Positions 16,753 to 23,568 of a stretch of 26,122 nucleotides of DNA are shown here, piece after piece (positions within the stretch are counted from its first letter, which is position 1; each line of letters opens with the position of its first letter). The stretch comes from a virus. Made by a program: the position numbers and the translations under genes. Under the pieces are notes generated by a model. That model worked only from the letters and a program-made list of their open reading frames with translations. It was not told the origin of the DNA and ran no database searches. Where the stretch lies: positions 1-26,122 of IMG/VR virus record IMGVR_UViG_3300036791_000195. The stretch is one strand, 5' to 3'.

Positions 16753-16926
16753 TTACCTTATTCTCCTACGTCCCAAGTATGCTTGTTGGACTTCTCTTTT
16801 CCATGCTTCAGCTTCAGCTTCAGCTTCAAGCCATTTCTTTACTGTTGGAACACTACCTACTGACATGCCATTAGTTTCACAGTAGAGAACTGCTTCTCTA
16901 GTAAAATAGTCATCCTCATCGTCCAT
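16753..16926 (-). CDS. small hypothetical protein with HTH-like segment
   Basis: A 57-residue protein beginning MDDEDDYFTREAVLYCETNG. The part TREAVLYCETNGMSVGSVPT followed by VKKWLEAEAEAEAWKREVQQ looks like a short helix-turn-helix and a charged helix; four tandem GCTTCA units (plus strand 16805-16828) encode the Glu-Ala repeats. GAGAGG precedes the ATG at 16926, and the stop falls inside the ribosome-binding site of the next small gene. An earlier in-frame start would overlap the collagen-like gene and is rejected. Function unknown. Confidence 0.58.
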   Translation of the reverse strand: MDDEDDYFTREAVLYCETNGMSVGSVPTVKKWLEAEAEAEAWKREVQQAYLGRRRIR

Positions 16927-16937
16927 TGAGTTACCTC

Positions 16938-17354
16938 TCATTGAATGCAACCATAGATTGACACATGACCACCAGGATGATTGATTACAACTATACCTGG
17001 AACAAATCCACTTGGACATGACACTGCACCGCTTGGTCCTTGTGGTCCTTGTAGTCCAGGGGGACCAATTGATCCAGTGTCACCTTTAGGCCCGGTATTA
17101 CCAGTAGGGCCGGCAGTGCCAGTTGGTCCAGTTACACCTTGCGGTCCAGTTGCACCTTTAGGACCTGTTACACCTTGTGGTCCAATAGGACCACGTGGAC
17201 CAGGCTTACCAGGACGAATGTTGACAGTTACAGTTTTCACTGGTGCTGGTGGATTACTTGCACCAATAGCAGTAGCAGTAAGGAACCCGGCCGAACCCGC
17301 AAGTAACAGTGATCCTGCCATTGCAACAGTTATTTTCTTGACATGGTTAGTCAC
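16938..17354 (-). CDS. membrane-anchored or secreted collagen-like protein
   Basis: A 138-residue protein with three parts. An N-terminal signal or anchor segment ([20 protein letters not shown]) is followed by about 20 uninterrupted Gly-X-Y triplets at residues about 48-110 ([12 protein letters not shown]...). The C-terminal head of ~28 residues has two Cys (SCPSGFVPG...YGCIQ). Triplets can form a collagen triple helix. In phages such repeats normally occur in tail fibres, but here the protein has an export or anchor signal and lies between a holin-like gene and the lysins. A lysis-related envelope role is therefore possible (inference). The GTG start at 17354 overlaps the preceding stop as GTGA, with GAGG upstream. 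Confidence 0.78.
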   Translation of the reverse strand: MTNHVKKITVAMAGSLLLAGSAGFLTATAIGASNPPAPVKTVTVNIRPGKPGPRGPIGPQGVTGPKGATGPQGVTGPTGTAGPTGNTGPKGDTGSIGPPGLQGPQGPSGAVSCPSGFVPGIVVINHPGGHVSIYGCIQ

Positions 17355-17503
17355 TTGCGATCCTCATGCAACCCTTCTTTGAATGCATCAATCCGTGCAT
17401 CACACTGTGACTGTTCATGACTAATAACCCATTTGATAGTAAACCCTGCACCAATGATGCTTCCAATGGCAGTCGATAAAGCGGCCACGAATTCCCACCA
17501 CAT
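17351..17503 (-). CDS. holin-like small membrane protein
   Basis: A 50-residue protein ([27 protein letters not shown], then a charged tail ending ...EGLHEDRK). One transmembrane helix covers about residues 5-27, followed by a hydrophilic, charged C-terminus. This is the shape of small single-span holins or antiholins. It starts three bases after the terminase stop and its own stop overlaps the next GTG as GTGA. No clear ribosome-binding site is seen, so translation probably depends on coupling. Its place ahead of the lysins supports a holin role; the evidence is topology and context only. Confidence 0.62.
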   Translation of the reverse strand: MWWEFVAALSTAIGSIIGAGFTIKWVISHEQSQCDARIDAFKEGLHEDRK

Positions 17504-17506
17504 ACG

Positions 17507-18973
17507 TTACAGTTGGCGAGTAAGCAAGTCATCAGTTATTCCAACAGTACGCTTCTTGTTACGTGGATCGTACTGTGGTGCTGACCAGTAATTAGCCATG
17601 TAACATGACATCATCAGTGCATCTGCCTTATCTGGTGACCGTCCTAACTGTTTCTTTGTCAACTCCTTTGGTTCAATGTAGATTCGACCTGCACTGTCAA
17701 TGGAATACTTGATCGCCAGTAACTCTGACGCCAACATATCGTCAGTGTCATCAATATCCATTGCACCTTCTTCAAACAGTTCTCTTACTGTCCACCACAT
17801 TTCAGCGCGCAGGTTCTTGAATCGTCTAGGGTTACTGGCACTAGATGATGAGTCAAATGGAATGGCGGGCCTACCCATTTCTGTAACTCGATCATATACA
17901 CCAGCACCAACACCAATAACATCAATAACGGCAGGACAAGTTTCATCCGTGTCCAGTATATACCTGCCAATCCTACCTGCCGTTTCCATTGTGTCAGATT
18001 TAGGTATAACTGTTACTGTACGTATGACACCATCCTGATTGCGCATGATGACAGTTTGATCATCACCGTAACGTGCAATGTCACAACCAAACCTACCATC
18101 GCCAAGACCAGGTAGTGACTGTTGCTGTGCACGTAACACCATCGCTGGTGTGATCAATGTATCCTCAGTTACTTCAGGAAACTCAGCTAATACTTTGGAC
18201 GTATACAACATTGAACCTTCACCCCAACGCTTCTTGCGTTCATCTACCCAAGTTTCACTTACTAGTGAGGCTGCAAGATGTTCAGATACAGGTTCACCAG
18301 TAAATGCAGGTGTGTCAAATGCTGATATCTTCATGACATGCCAGCCGCTGCCAGGTCTACAGACACGTTCAAACTCAGCAGTTGGATCGTCAGGGTTACC
18401 AATTGCCAAGACATGTGAGTCTTCATTAGTAACTAGAGTGTCAGTTGCATCCCACAACCACTTGGGTATTCCACATGCTTCATCCAATATCACTAACACG
18501 TACCGTGCATGGATACCCTGAAACGCTTGCATTGCCTTTTCAGTGTCACGGTAATCAGCAGGCTTGCGACCATATGCAATGATTTCATTGCCGATCTTCC
18601 ACATTGGCACTGCACCTGAAGTAATGCGACCATGCAACTTACCCTTAGTGTGTGCACGTGCAATCTCGCGCCACAGTACCGCTTCAACTTGCGGTTGTGT
18701 CGGTGCACTAGTAACTACAAATGCACTACCTTCAGGGTGCACTTCCAACCACCATGCAGTCAACCTGCCACCAGTCCATGACTTACCTGTACTGTGTGCA
18801 CTCTTCACTGCAACGTATCTATGATCAGCTACAGCATCCATCAGATCCATTTGCCTTGACCACATTTCTTCACCTAGTATGTCTTCACACCAGGCAACTG
18901 GATCGTAAGTGTAACTGGCATATACAGGATTGTACCTGTCAGCCAAACGTTGCAATGAGAGTGTTAGTGACAT
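17507..18973 (-). CDS. terL: terminase large subunit
   Basis: A 488-residue packaging ATPase-nuclease. Walker A is SAHSTGKSWTGG (about residues 58-69), Walker B YVLVILDEACG (about 158-168), and the coupling motif region is SHVLAIGNPDDP. The RNase H-like nuclease domain has GRFGCDIARYGDDQTV (about D298), CPAVIDVIGVGAGVYD (about D351) and a final SPDKADALMM acidic cluster. It cuts concatemeric DNA and pumps it through the portal. The ATG at 18973 is chosen because AGGTGA lies at proper distance and the stop of a small upstream gene is one base away; a GTG three codons earlier falls inside that ribosome-binding site. All expected motifs are present. Confidence 0.95.
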   Translation of the reverse strand: MSLTLSLQRLADRYNPVYASYTYDPVAWCEDILGEEMWSRQMDLMDAVADHRYVAVKSAHSTGKSWTGGRLTAWWLEVHPEGSAFVVTSAPTQPQVEAVLWREIARAHTKGKLHGRITSGAVPMWKIGNEIIAYGRKPADYRDTEKAMQAFQGIHARYVLVILDEACGIPKWLWDATDTLVTNEDSHVLAIGNPDDPTAEFERVCRPGSGWHVMKISAFDTPAFTGEPVSEHLAASLVSETWVDERKKRWGEGSMLYTSKVLAEFPEVTEDTLITPAMVLRAQQQSLPGLGDGRFGCDIARYGDDQTVIMRNQDGVIRTVTVIPKSDTMETAGRIGRYILDTDETCPAVIDVIGVGAGVYDRVTEMGRPAIPFDSSSSASNPRRFKNLRAEMWWTVRELFEEGAMDIDDTDDMLASELLAIKYSIDSAGRIYIEPKELTKKQLGRSPDKADALMMSCYMANYWSAPQYDPRNKKRTVGITDDLLTRQL

Positions 18974-18974
18974 G

Positions 18975-19082
18975 TCAGTCACCTAATGGAGACAGTAACA
19001 CAACGAGTGCAACCAAGATCACTGCCATTACAGCAAGTGTCAGTGTTGCAGTTACAACGAAATGGAGAATGTCACTCAACAT
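18975..19082 (-). CDS. tiny membrane protein
   Basis: A 35-residue reading frame (MLSDILHFVVTATLTLAVMA, then VILVALVVLLSPLGD) that is almost wholly one transmembrane helix. The start overlaps the end of the Cys-rich gene by seven bases and the stop is one base before the terminase start, so it fills an otherwise empty gap. No ribosome-binding site is obvious. It may be a single-span holin-like or regulatory peptide; function unknown. Confidence 0.5.
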   Translation of the reverse strand: MLSDILHFVVTATLTLAVMAVILVALVVLLSPLGD

Positions 19083-19276
19083 GGTTCAGGTAGCGGTGGA
19101 CAACCTGGACAACATGGTTCACTAGTGATACCAATGCGTTGCCAACATGGCCACTCGCACAGCTTGCCTTTGTCACACTGACACTTCTCAGTGCCGGTTG
19201 TAACACGAGTGCCATCTGCAAATATGACACCTGTTACAACACGACCTGGATATGAACCCTCAATAACAGTCTTCAT
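19076..19276 (-). CDS. small Cys-rich hypothetical protein
   Basis: A 66-residue protein with eight Cys, all in the second half: EKCQCDKGKLCEWPCWQ and then EPCCPGCPPLPEPC. The spacing suggests metal binding or a disulphide-knotted peptide. The first half is beta-rich (GRVVTGVIFADGTRVTTG). The ATG at 19276 overlaps the preceding TGA as ATGA and has GGGGAA just upstream. No known family is recognised. Confidence 0.6.
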   Translation of the reverse strand: MKTVIEGSYPGRVVTGVIFADGTRVTTGTEKCQCDKGKLCEWPCWQRIGITSEPCCPGCPPLPEPC

Positions 19277-19371
19277 GTTCCCCAACCATTGAAGTATGCC
19301 AGTACCACAAACACAGCAATGATGACAAGTGCAACGTCAACAATAGTAATGGTTGTTGTGCCTATCTTCAT
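19273..19371 (-). CDS. tiny membrane protein
   Basis: A 32-residue reading frame (MKIGTTTITIVDVALVIIAV, then FVVLAYFNGWGT) with a single predicted transmembrane helix. It starts seven bases after the preceding stop and its own stop overlaps the next start as ATGA, which is strong local support for it being translated. It lacks a good ribosome-binding site. Function unknown. Confidence 0.52.
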   Translation of the reverse strand: MKIGTTTITIVDVALVIIAVFVVLAYFNGWGT

Positions 19372-19378
19372 GTGTCAC

Positions 19379-19591
19379 TCACTGTGTGTATGGATATGGC
19401 TTGAACTCAGGGTATATCTTGTTGGCATCAGTGCCACGATTGTCAGGTTGACCAACGTCGCGCCAAGCAGTGAGTGCCATTATCTCGTCTGCCAACTCAG
19501 GGAAGTCAGCGATGATGTCAGCGTAACTGCCACCGCTAGTTGGCACACTGACACTGGATGGATACCGTTGGCTAGTTACTTTACCTGCCAT
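19379..19591 (-). CDS. small hypothetical protein
   Basis: A 70-residue soluble protein (MAGKVTSQRYPSSVSVPTSG... ending YPEFKPYPYTQ). It has an acidic helical middle (SYADIIADFPELADEIMALT) and a Tyr/Pro-rich end. The start overlaps the terminase small-subunit gene by 11 bases. No domain is recognised. Its place between the two terminase genes suggests a packaging accessory, but this is only position. Confidence 0.62.
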   Translation of the reverse strand: MAGKVTSQRYPSSVSVPTSGGSYADIIADFPELADEIMALTAWRDVGQPDNRGTDANKIYPEFKPYPYTQ

Positions 19592-20165
19592 TGTGACTCA
19601 CTTCTGTTGCAGTACCTTCAATCAATTCCAGGTGTTTGCGCATTGATGGACCGAGCTTTCTACGTTGATCAGGTGTCAGTGACAAGTCACTGATTACTGC
19701 TTCCAGGTAGTCACTCACCATGTCTGCTTCACGTTCTGCCAGTTTCAACTGTGCTTCTTCAATGCCGATATCCAGTGCCATCTTACTGTAACGTGCAAGC
19801 CTGTCAGTTGCAGCTTGTCGCAACAGTACCCACCTCGACAGTACCTCAGCATCACGCTTCTGTGTAATCAACTCCTTGTTACCATCAGGCATCTCTGCAA
19901 GTATTACTGTCAGTGGACGTTCAAACAGTTCATCTTCACAGAGTCTAGCTATCTGTGCATCACAGTAATCAATCTCACCGTTAGTGATCCTGATAGCTTT
20001 CAATATGGCATCATGAGGGTGGATGTCAGTTGGAGTACCCATGAATCTACCATCCACCCTAGTGAGCCATTCTTTCACTACTGACGGTTGACGCCGTGCT
20101 TCTTTGGCAGTGACTCGATCAAACATGTCACTACGGCTTCCTGTATGTCGTTTCACTGCTGACAC
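19581..20165 (-). CDS. putative terminase small subunit
   Basis: A 194-residue, mainly helical, charged protein, first in the leftward block. Features are an N-terminal basic segment (VKRHTGSRSDMFDRVTAKEARRQ), a middle with DAILKAIRITNGEIDYCDAQ, and the segment DRLARYSKMALDIGIEEAQL followed by KLAEREADMV, which resembles small-terminase-type DNA-binding proteins of actinophages. It would recognise the packaging site and load the large subunit. The GTG at 20165 is used; a GTG at 20156 or the ATG at 20126 remain possible, since the ribosome-binding site is weak for all. Identification is moderate. Confidence 0.65.
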   Translation of the reverse strand: MSAVKRHTGSRSDMFDRVTAKEARRQPSVVKEWLTRVDGRFMGTPTDIHPHDAILKAIRITNGEIDYCDAQIARLCEDELFERPLTVILAEMPDGNKELITQKRDAEVLSRWVLLRQAATDRLARYSKMALDIGIEEAQLKLAEREADMVSDYLEAVISDLSLTPDQRRKLGPSMRKHLELIEGTATEVSHNGR

Positions 20166-20291
20166 GATCCGAATAATTTACCAAGAATGTCAAATGCATT
20201 GCCTGTTACTATCGTGAACTCATAGATGACACTGTTCACTTACAGTGTGTAGTGCTAGCTATTACTGTCACTACCTGCTAATTTGGCTAGC

Positions 20292-20316
20292 ATCGGATTA
20301 TTCGGAATAATCCGAT
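20292..20316. repeat. 25-bp palindrome containing the TCGGATTAT repeat
   Basis: The arms ATCGGATTATTC and GAATAATCCGAT are exact reverse complements around one central G. The same half-site TCGGATTAT recurs at 20459-20467 and 20476-20484, and ATCCGAATAAT appears at 20167-20177. It is suited to binding a dimeric protein, either an initiator or a repressor. Confidence 0.85.
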
Positions 20317-20323
20317 AAATACG

Positions 20324-20342
20324 ACAATCCGACAATCCGACC
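20324..20342. repeat. tandem ACAATCCG repeat
   Basis: Two direct copies of ACAATCCG lie side by side (20325-20340), giving CAATCCGACAATCCGACC. They share the core AATCCGA with the adjacent palindrome and look like weaker iterons of the same binding site. Confidence 0.7.
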
Positions 20343-20361
20343 GGAACCTCAGTAACAGTGT

Positions 20362-20418
20362 CATTTTTCCTATAAACTAATAAAATGAGATTCATTCTCA
20401 TATTTACTATCATACACG
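20362..20418. other. AT-rich segment with short inverted repeat
   Basis: This stretch is clearly richer in A and T than its surroundings. It contains ATGAGA-TTCAT-TCTCAT, a 6-bp inverted repeat at about 20385-20401. Lying between two groups of TCGGATTAT repeats, it could be the DNA-unwinding element of an origin or the -10 region of divergent promoters. Confidence 0.5.
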
Positions 20419-20458
20419 TAGACACAGCATACTTTTCACCTCCCGTCCTGTCGGAATG

Positions 20459-20486
20459 TCGGATTATCGGCTTTATCGGATTATTC
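20459..20486. repeat. second group of TCGGATTAT repeats
   Basis: Two direct copies start at 20459 and 20476, 17 bases apart, with TCGGCTTTA between them; a degenerate TCGGAATG precedes at 20451. The second copy extends to TCGGATTATTC, as in the left palindrome arm, and is followed by two GCTAGCAT copies (20488-20495 and 20499-20506). A third GCTAGCAT sits at 20286-20293 beside the palindrome. Confidence 0.75.
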
Positions 20487-20637
20487 AGCTAGCATTTTGC
20501 TAGCATTCACCTTTTTCACCATGTTTCAGCAAGCACTCTGTTAGTCACTGACACATATTCGCACTTGTTACTGACGATTTGACACGGTGGTAGAGTATAT
20601 GGTGAGAAAGTCCATTTCACATCCTGACTTGGCTTCT

Positions 20638-20716
20638 TGTGGATAACTGGCAAACGCTACTCTAGAACTAGTCACTCTAGAGTAGCGTTGCCTACTATCC
20701 ACTATCGTTATCCACA
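20638..20716. promoter_or_regulatory. pair of inverted DnaA boxes flanking a long hairpin
   Basis: TGTGGATAA at 20638-20646 and TTATCCACA at 20708-20716 are exact, oppositely oriented copies of the classical DnaA box. Between them lies an imperfect inverted repeat: arms 20649-20666 and 20676-20692 (ACGCTACTCTAGA against TCTAGAGTAGCGT with flanking GGCAA/TTGCC, one unpaired A) and a 9-base loop. ACTAGTCACT in the loop is repeated at 20727-20736. Host DnaA could bind here to help start replication or to regulate the primase gene. Confidence 0.72.
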
Positions 20717-20751
20717 TACTGTCAAGACTAGTCACTTACTAAGGAAGTGTA

Positions 20752-22887
20752 ATGGAACATGAAAGAGCATTCCTTTCATTCTTTCAAGCAGGTAAAGAAC
20801 CAAGAGACGCTGCACTTGCATATGCCTCATTACGTATCTTTGTATTTCCACTTACTGAACATACCAAAGTTCCACTGCCAAATACGCATGGCTTCAAAGA
20901 TGCAACTACCAACACTGAACTAATCAAGCAATACTGGCAAGTTGGCTCACTGAACAACATAGGTATTGCGCTACCACAGTCATGTATGGTGGTAGTTGAT
21001 GTTGACCCTCGCAATGGTGGTGAAGAGAGCTTTCGTGAACTGGTAAAGAAACACGGACCAATACCTGACACGTACACAGTAAGAACTGGCGGTGGAGGTT
21101 GGCATTATTGTTATCGAGTGTCGCCAGACTTCTATGAAGACACTACACCATACGGTGACAACAAGAAACTCGCACCAGGCATAGACTTACTGATAAATGG
21201 ATATGTAGTTGCACCACCATCCGAAGTTCAAGGTAACTTGTATGCCATTGACAGTGGCAGTCCAGAGTTTGAGTTTGCGACACTTCCATTCGCTTGGCTA
21301 GATGAAGTCATCGCTAATAAGCAGCAAGATGAGTATGACTCAGGTTGGCAACATGACAATGACACGTTCACCATTGACAGTGGTGAGCGTAACAACTCGC
21401 TAACGTCACTAGCTGGCCATTTGCGTAACCTGTATCTGAATGAACGGGATATAGTCGAGATACTGCACACTGTGGCGGAAAACCATGTCACAGATTACGA
21501 TAATGACACAAAAAGAGAAATACCAATCATCGCACGCAGTATCTGTAAGCACATACCTAAAGGCATACCATTTTATGACCGTGAGGTTAGGTTACGTAAA
21601 AGGGTACACAAGCCGATACTGAATAAGGAACTGGCGCTTCATGGTCCAATAGGAAGATGGGTAAAACTAACACTTGAACACAGTGAAGCGCATCCAGCAG
21701 CGTTACTGACACAAGCGCTGACGGTATTCGGCAATATGATAGGTGCACGTGAATATGGGTTTGAAGCCCCTGGATTTACTGCTGAAGGTGCACACCACAC
21801 AACAGCACTATATACACTCATCATTGGTGAGTCAGCAATAGCAGCCAAAGGTGACTCCCTGTCACAAGTGTTACGCTTCCTGGTGCCACTTGATCCAGAA
21901 TGGCCACACAAAAGTGGCGTACAAACTGGTGAAGCAATTACTAAGGTACTGGCGGATGATGTTGAAACTGGTGAAGTGGCGACAGTTAGACATGGTGATC
22001 AGGTAGACAAGAAACTGCACAAACTCAAAGGTGGACAACCGGATAGAAGGTTGTGTGTCATCGAAGATGAGTTTGGCAGAGTGTTACATGTGGCTAAACG
22101 CGCAGGATCAACTATCAAGGACCTATACAAGTCAATGTGGGACTCAGGTTCAGCAGAACACATCACAGCGGCAGAACAGAGAAAAGTAACTGATGCCACG
22201 CTGTCATTCATTGGTCATGTCACTCCATACGAACTACGTAACGACACAACTGATGGTGACTTCCTGAATGGCTACATGAACCGCTTTCTGTTAGTGCACT
22301 CTGAACGTACACAAACATTACTTGAAGCACAAGGTCTACCAGAACGTAAGCTTGCGACACTACGTAAGGAACTGTATTGGGCATTACAGTTTGCACGTGA
22401 CGATGCACCATTTGAATATGAGTTCTCCAAAGATGCATTGGAATTACTGGTGGAGATACATCAGAAGTGGACACAACCTATAGCTGATCCAATAGTGTCA
22501 GCAATGCGTTCACGCGCACGACCTAACATAAAGCGTTTGGCGATTATATATGCAGTGTCGTGTTCACATGACCTGATTGAAGTGGCAGACCTAGAAGCGG
22601 CTGAAGCTGTGTATCAGTATCACTTCGACACAACCGAGTATCTATTCAGTCAGTTCATAGGTAACCAGAACGCGGAGAAACTGTACCAAGCATTACTCGC
22701 CAATGCAGCAGGACTCACCAAGTCAGAAGTGTACAATGAAATATTCAAGCGTGGTAGGCACGCAAAGGCACAAGCGAGTGAAGCAATGGACATTCTTATT
22801 TCACGTGGCATTGCTGTGATGGTTGAAATACACAAGCCAGGATCGCGCAAGCCTAGTTCAGTGATCAGGCTCGCACAGATACTATGA
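20752..22887 (+). CDS. primase-polymerase fused to DUF3987-like helicase domain
   Basis: A 711-residue replication protein. Residues about 20-190 are an archaeo-eukaryotic-type primase/polymerase: motif I VVVDVDPRNGG (D83, D85), motif II GGGGWHYCY (H118) and motif III GIDLLINGYVVAPPS (D145). Residues about 300-560 resemble DUF3987/helicase-like phage proteins, with a modified Walker A GESAIAAKGDS (about 359-369) lacking the standard GKS/T order and a Walker B-like LCVIEDEFG. A C-terminal winged-helix-like segment follows (LYQALLANAAGLTKSEVYNE). It would make primers and unwind DNA at the origin lying directly upstream. AAGGAAG precedes the ATG at seven bases. It is the first gene of the rightward operon. 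Confidence 0.88.
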   Translation: MEHERAFLSFFQAGKEPRDAALAYASLRIFVFPLTEHTKVPLPNTHGFKDATTNTELIKQYWQVGSLNNIGIALPQSCMVVVDVDPRNGGEESFRELVKKHGPIPDTYTVRTGGGGWHYCYRVSPDFYEDTTPYGDNKKLAPGIDLLINGYVVAPPSEVQGNLYAIDSGSPEFEFATLPFAWLDEVIANKQQDEYDSGWQHDNDTFTIDSGERNNSLTSLAGHLRNLYLNERDIVEILHTVAENHVTDYDNDTKREIPIIARSICKHIPKGIPFYDREVRLRKRVHKPILNKELALHGPIGRWVKLTLEHSEAHPAALLTQALTVFGNMIGAREYGFEAPGFTAEGAHHTTALYTLIIGESAIAAKGDSLSQVLRFLVPLDPEWPHKSGVQTGEAITKVLADDVETGEVATVRHGDQVDKKLHKLKGGQPDRRLCVIEDEFGRVLHVAKRAGSTIKDLYKSMWDSGSAEHITAAEQRKVTDATLSFIGHVTPYELRNDTTDGDFLNGYMNRFLLVHSERTQTLLEAQGLPERKLATLRKELYWALQFARDDAPFEYEFSKDALELLVEIHQKWTQPIADPIVSAMRSRARPNIKRLAIIYAVSCSHDLIEVADLEAAEAVYQYHFDTTEYLFSQFIGNQNAEKLYQALLANAAGLTKSEVYNEIFKRGRHAKAQASEAMDILISRGIAVMVEIHKPGSRKPSSVIRLAQIL

Positions 22888-23450
22888 CACCAACAGTTAC
22901 TCGCTCTTGGTGTGCATCGTCACACCATTTAGGACCGCGCTGGTTACTGGCATGCTACTTCTATCGTCATCCTACTCACAAGACAGGTCTTCAGTCTTAC
23001 TGTATGACATGCACCAAAATACACATGCGGAAAAGTAACCTCAGTAAGAAGACACTGGATAAACGGTATGAAGTCAGTCGCGTATACAAAGAACACAAAC
23101 GCCGTGAAGCTGGCATACCACCGCGCAAGTTAGTAAACCCAAGGTTTGACAGTAAGAAGCTGGCGAATTGGTTGGAACAATATCTGGTCAAAGTGGAACA
23201 AAAGAACGGTAATGACAAAGTAGGTTCGCCGAGACTGCATTTGAACGGAAAGCTACTCACCAAGTTAGACGGGGATTTCATTCGACACTTGCGTAATGGC
23301 CAACAGGTCAGGGTGACACTGAAGCGAGTAGATACTCTTGCGATCAAGTATGACCTTCCATTGTGGGAACTGGAAGAATTCGCCAGTCGGTATAAGACCG
23401 ACATACGGACGATACGTAAACATCGCCGTGACAGTCGTAAATACACATAG
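22884..23450 (+). CDS. small DNA-binding protein with Cys/His cluster and HTH
   Basis: A 188-residue basic protein overlapping the primase stop as ATGA. The N-terminus has C10, H13/H14, then HKTGLQSYCMTC (C40, C43), which fits a C-x2-H...C-x2-C zinc finger of the kind found in phage HNH-like and regulatory proteins; the first pair is altered from the usual C-x2-C. A basic coiled segment (KEHKRREAGIPPRKL) follows. The C-terminus looks like helix-turn-helix (DTLAIKYDLPLWELEEFASR, KTDIRTIRKHRRDSRKYT). It probably binds DNA in replication or gene control. No nuclease motif is visible. Confidence 0.68.
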   Translation: MTPTVTRSWCASSHHLGPRWLLACYFYRHPTHKTGLQSYCMTCTKIHMRKSNLSKKTLDKRYEVSRVYKEHKRREAGIPPRKLVNPRFDSKKLANWLEQYLVKVEQKNGNDKVGSPRLHLNGKLLTKLDGDFIRHLRNGQQVRVTLKRVDTLAIKYDLPLWELEEFASRYKTDIRTIRKHRRDSRKYT

Positions 23451-23568
23451 CTTTTCCCTGCTAATCCCGAAGAATAACTACGCCAGATATTGTGACACTT
23501 GACAAGCGCGCTAGTGTTCGTCGATCAATCAACGGGCGATTTTGCCCATACTGTAAGGAGAGAAGCTA

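Larger units (their letters stand above)
20166..20751. other. divergent intergenic region, probable replication origin and promoters
   Basis: This is 586 bases without a plausible gene, between the leftward packaging block and the rightward replication genes. It holds TCGGATTAT repeats and a 25-bp palindrome (20292-20316, 20324-20342, 20459-20486), three GCTAGCAT copies, an AT-rich segment (about 20362-20418) and, nearest the primase gene, two DnaA-box matches around a hairpin (20638-20716). Repeats beside an AT-rich tract upstream of a replication gene is the usual form of a phage or plasmid origin. Promoters for both directions must also lie here or nearby, but I found no convincing -35/-10 pair. 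Confidence 0.7.

Noticed and set aside
17347-17532. 61-codon minus-strand frame over the holin-like region
   Set aside because: The 50-residue frame at 17351-17503 has an ATG just after the terminase stop, a transmembrane helix and a GTGA overlap with the next gene; the alternative does not.
20579-20607. TTGACA promoter upstream of the primase gene
   Set aside because: A -35-like TTGACA is present, but the only AT-rich hexamer (TATATG) is 13 bases away and nothing like TATAAT lies at 16-18 bases.
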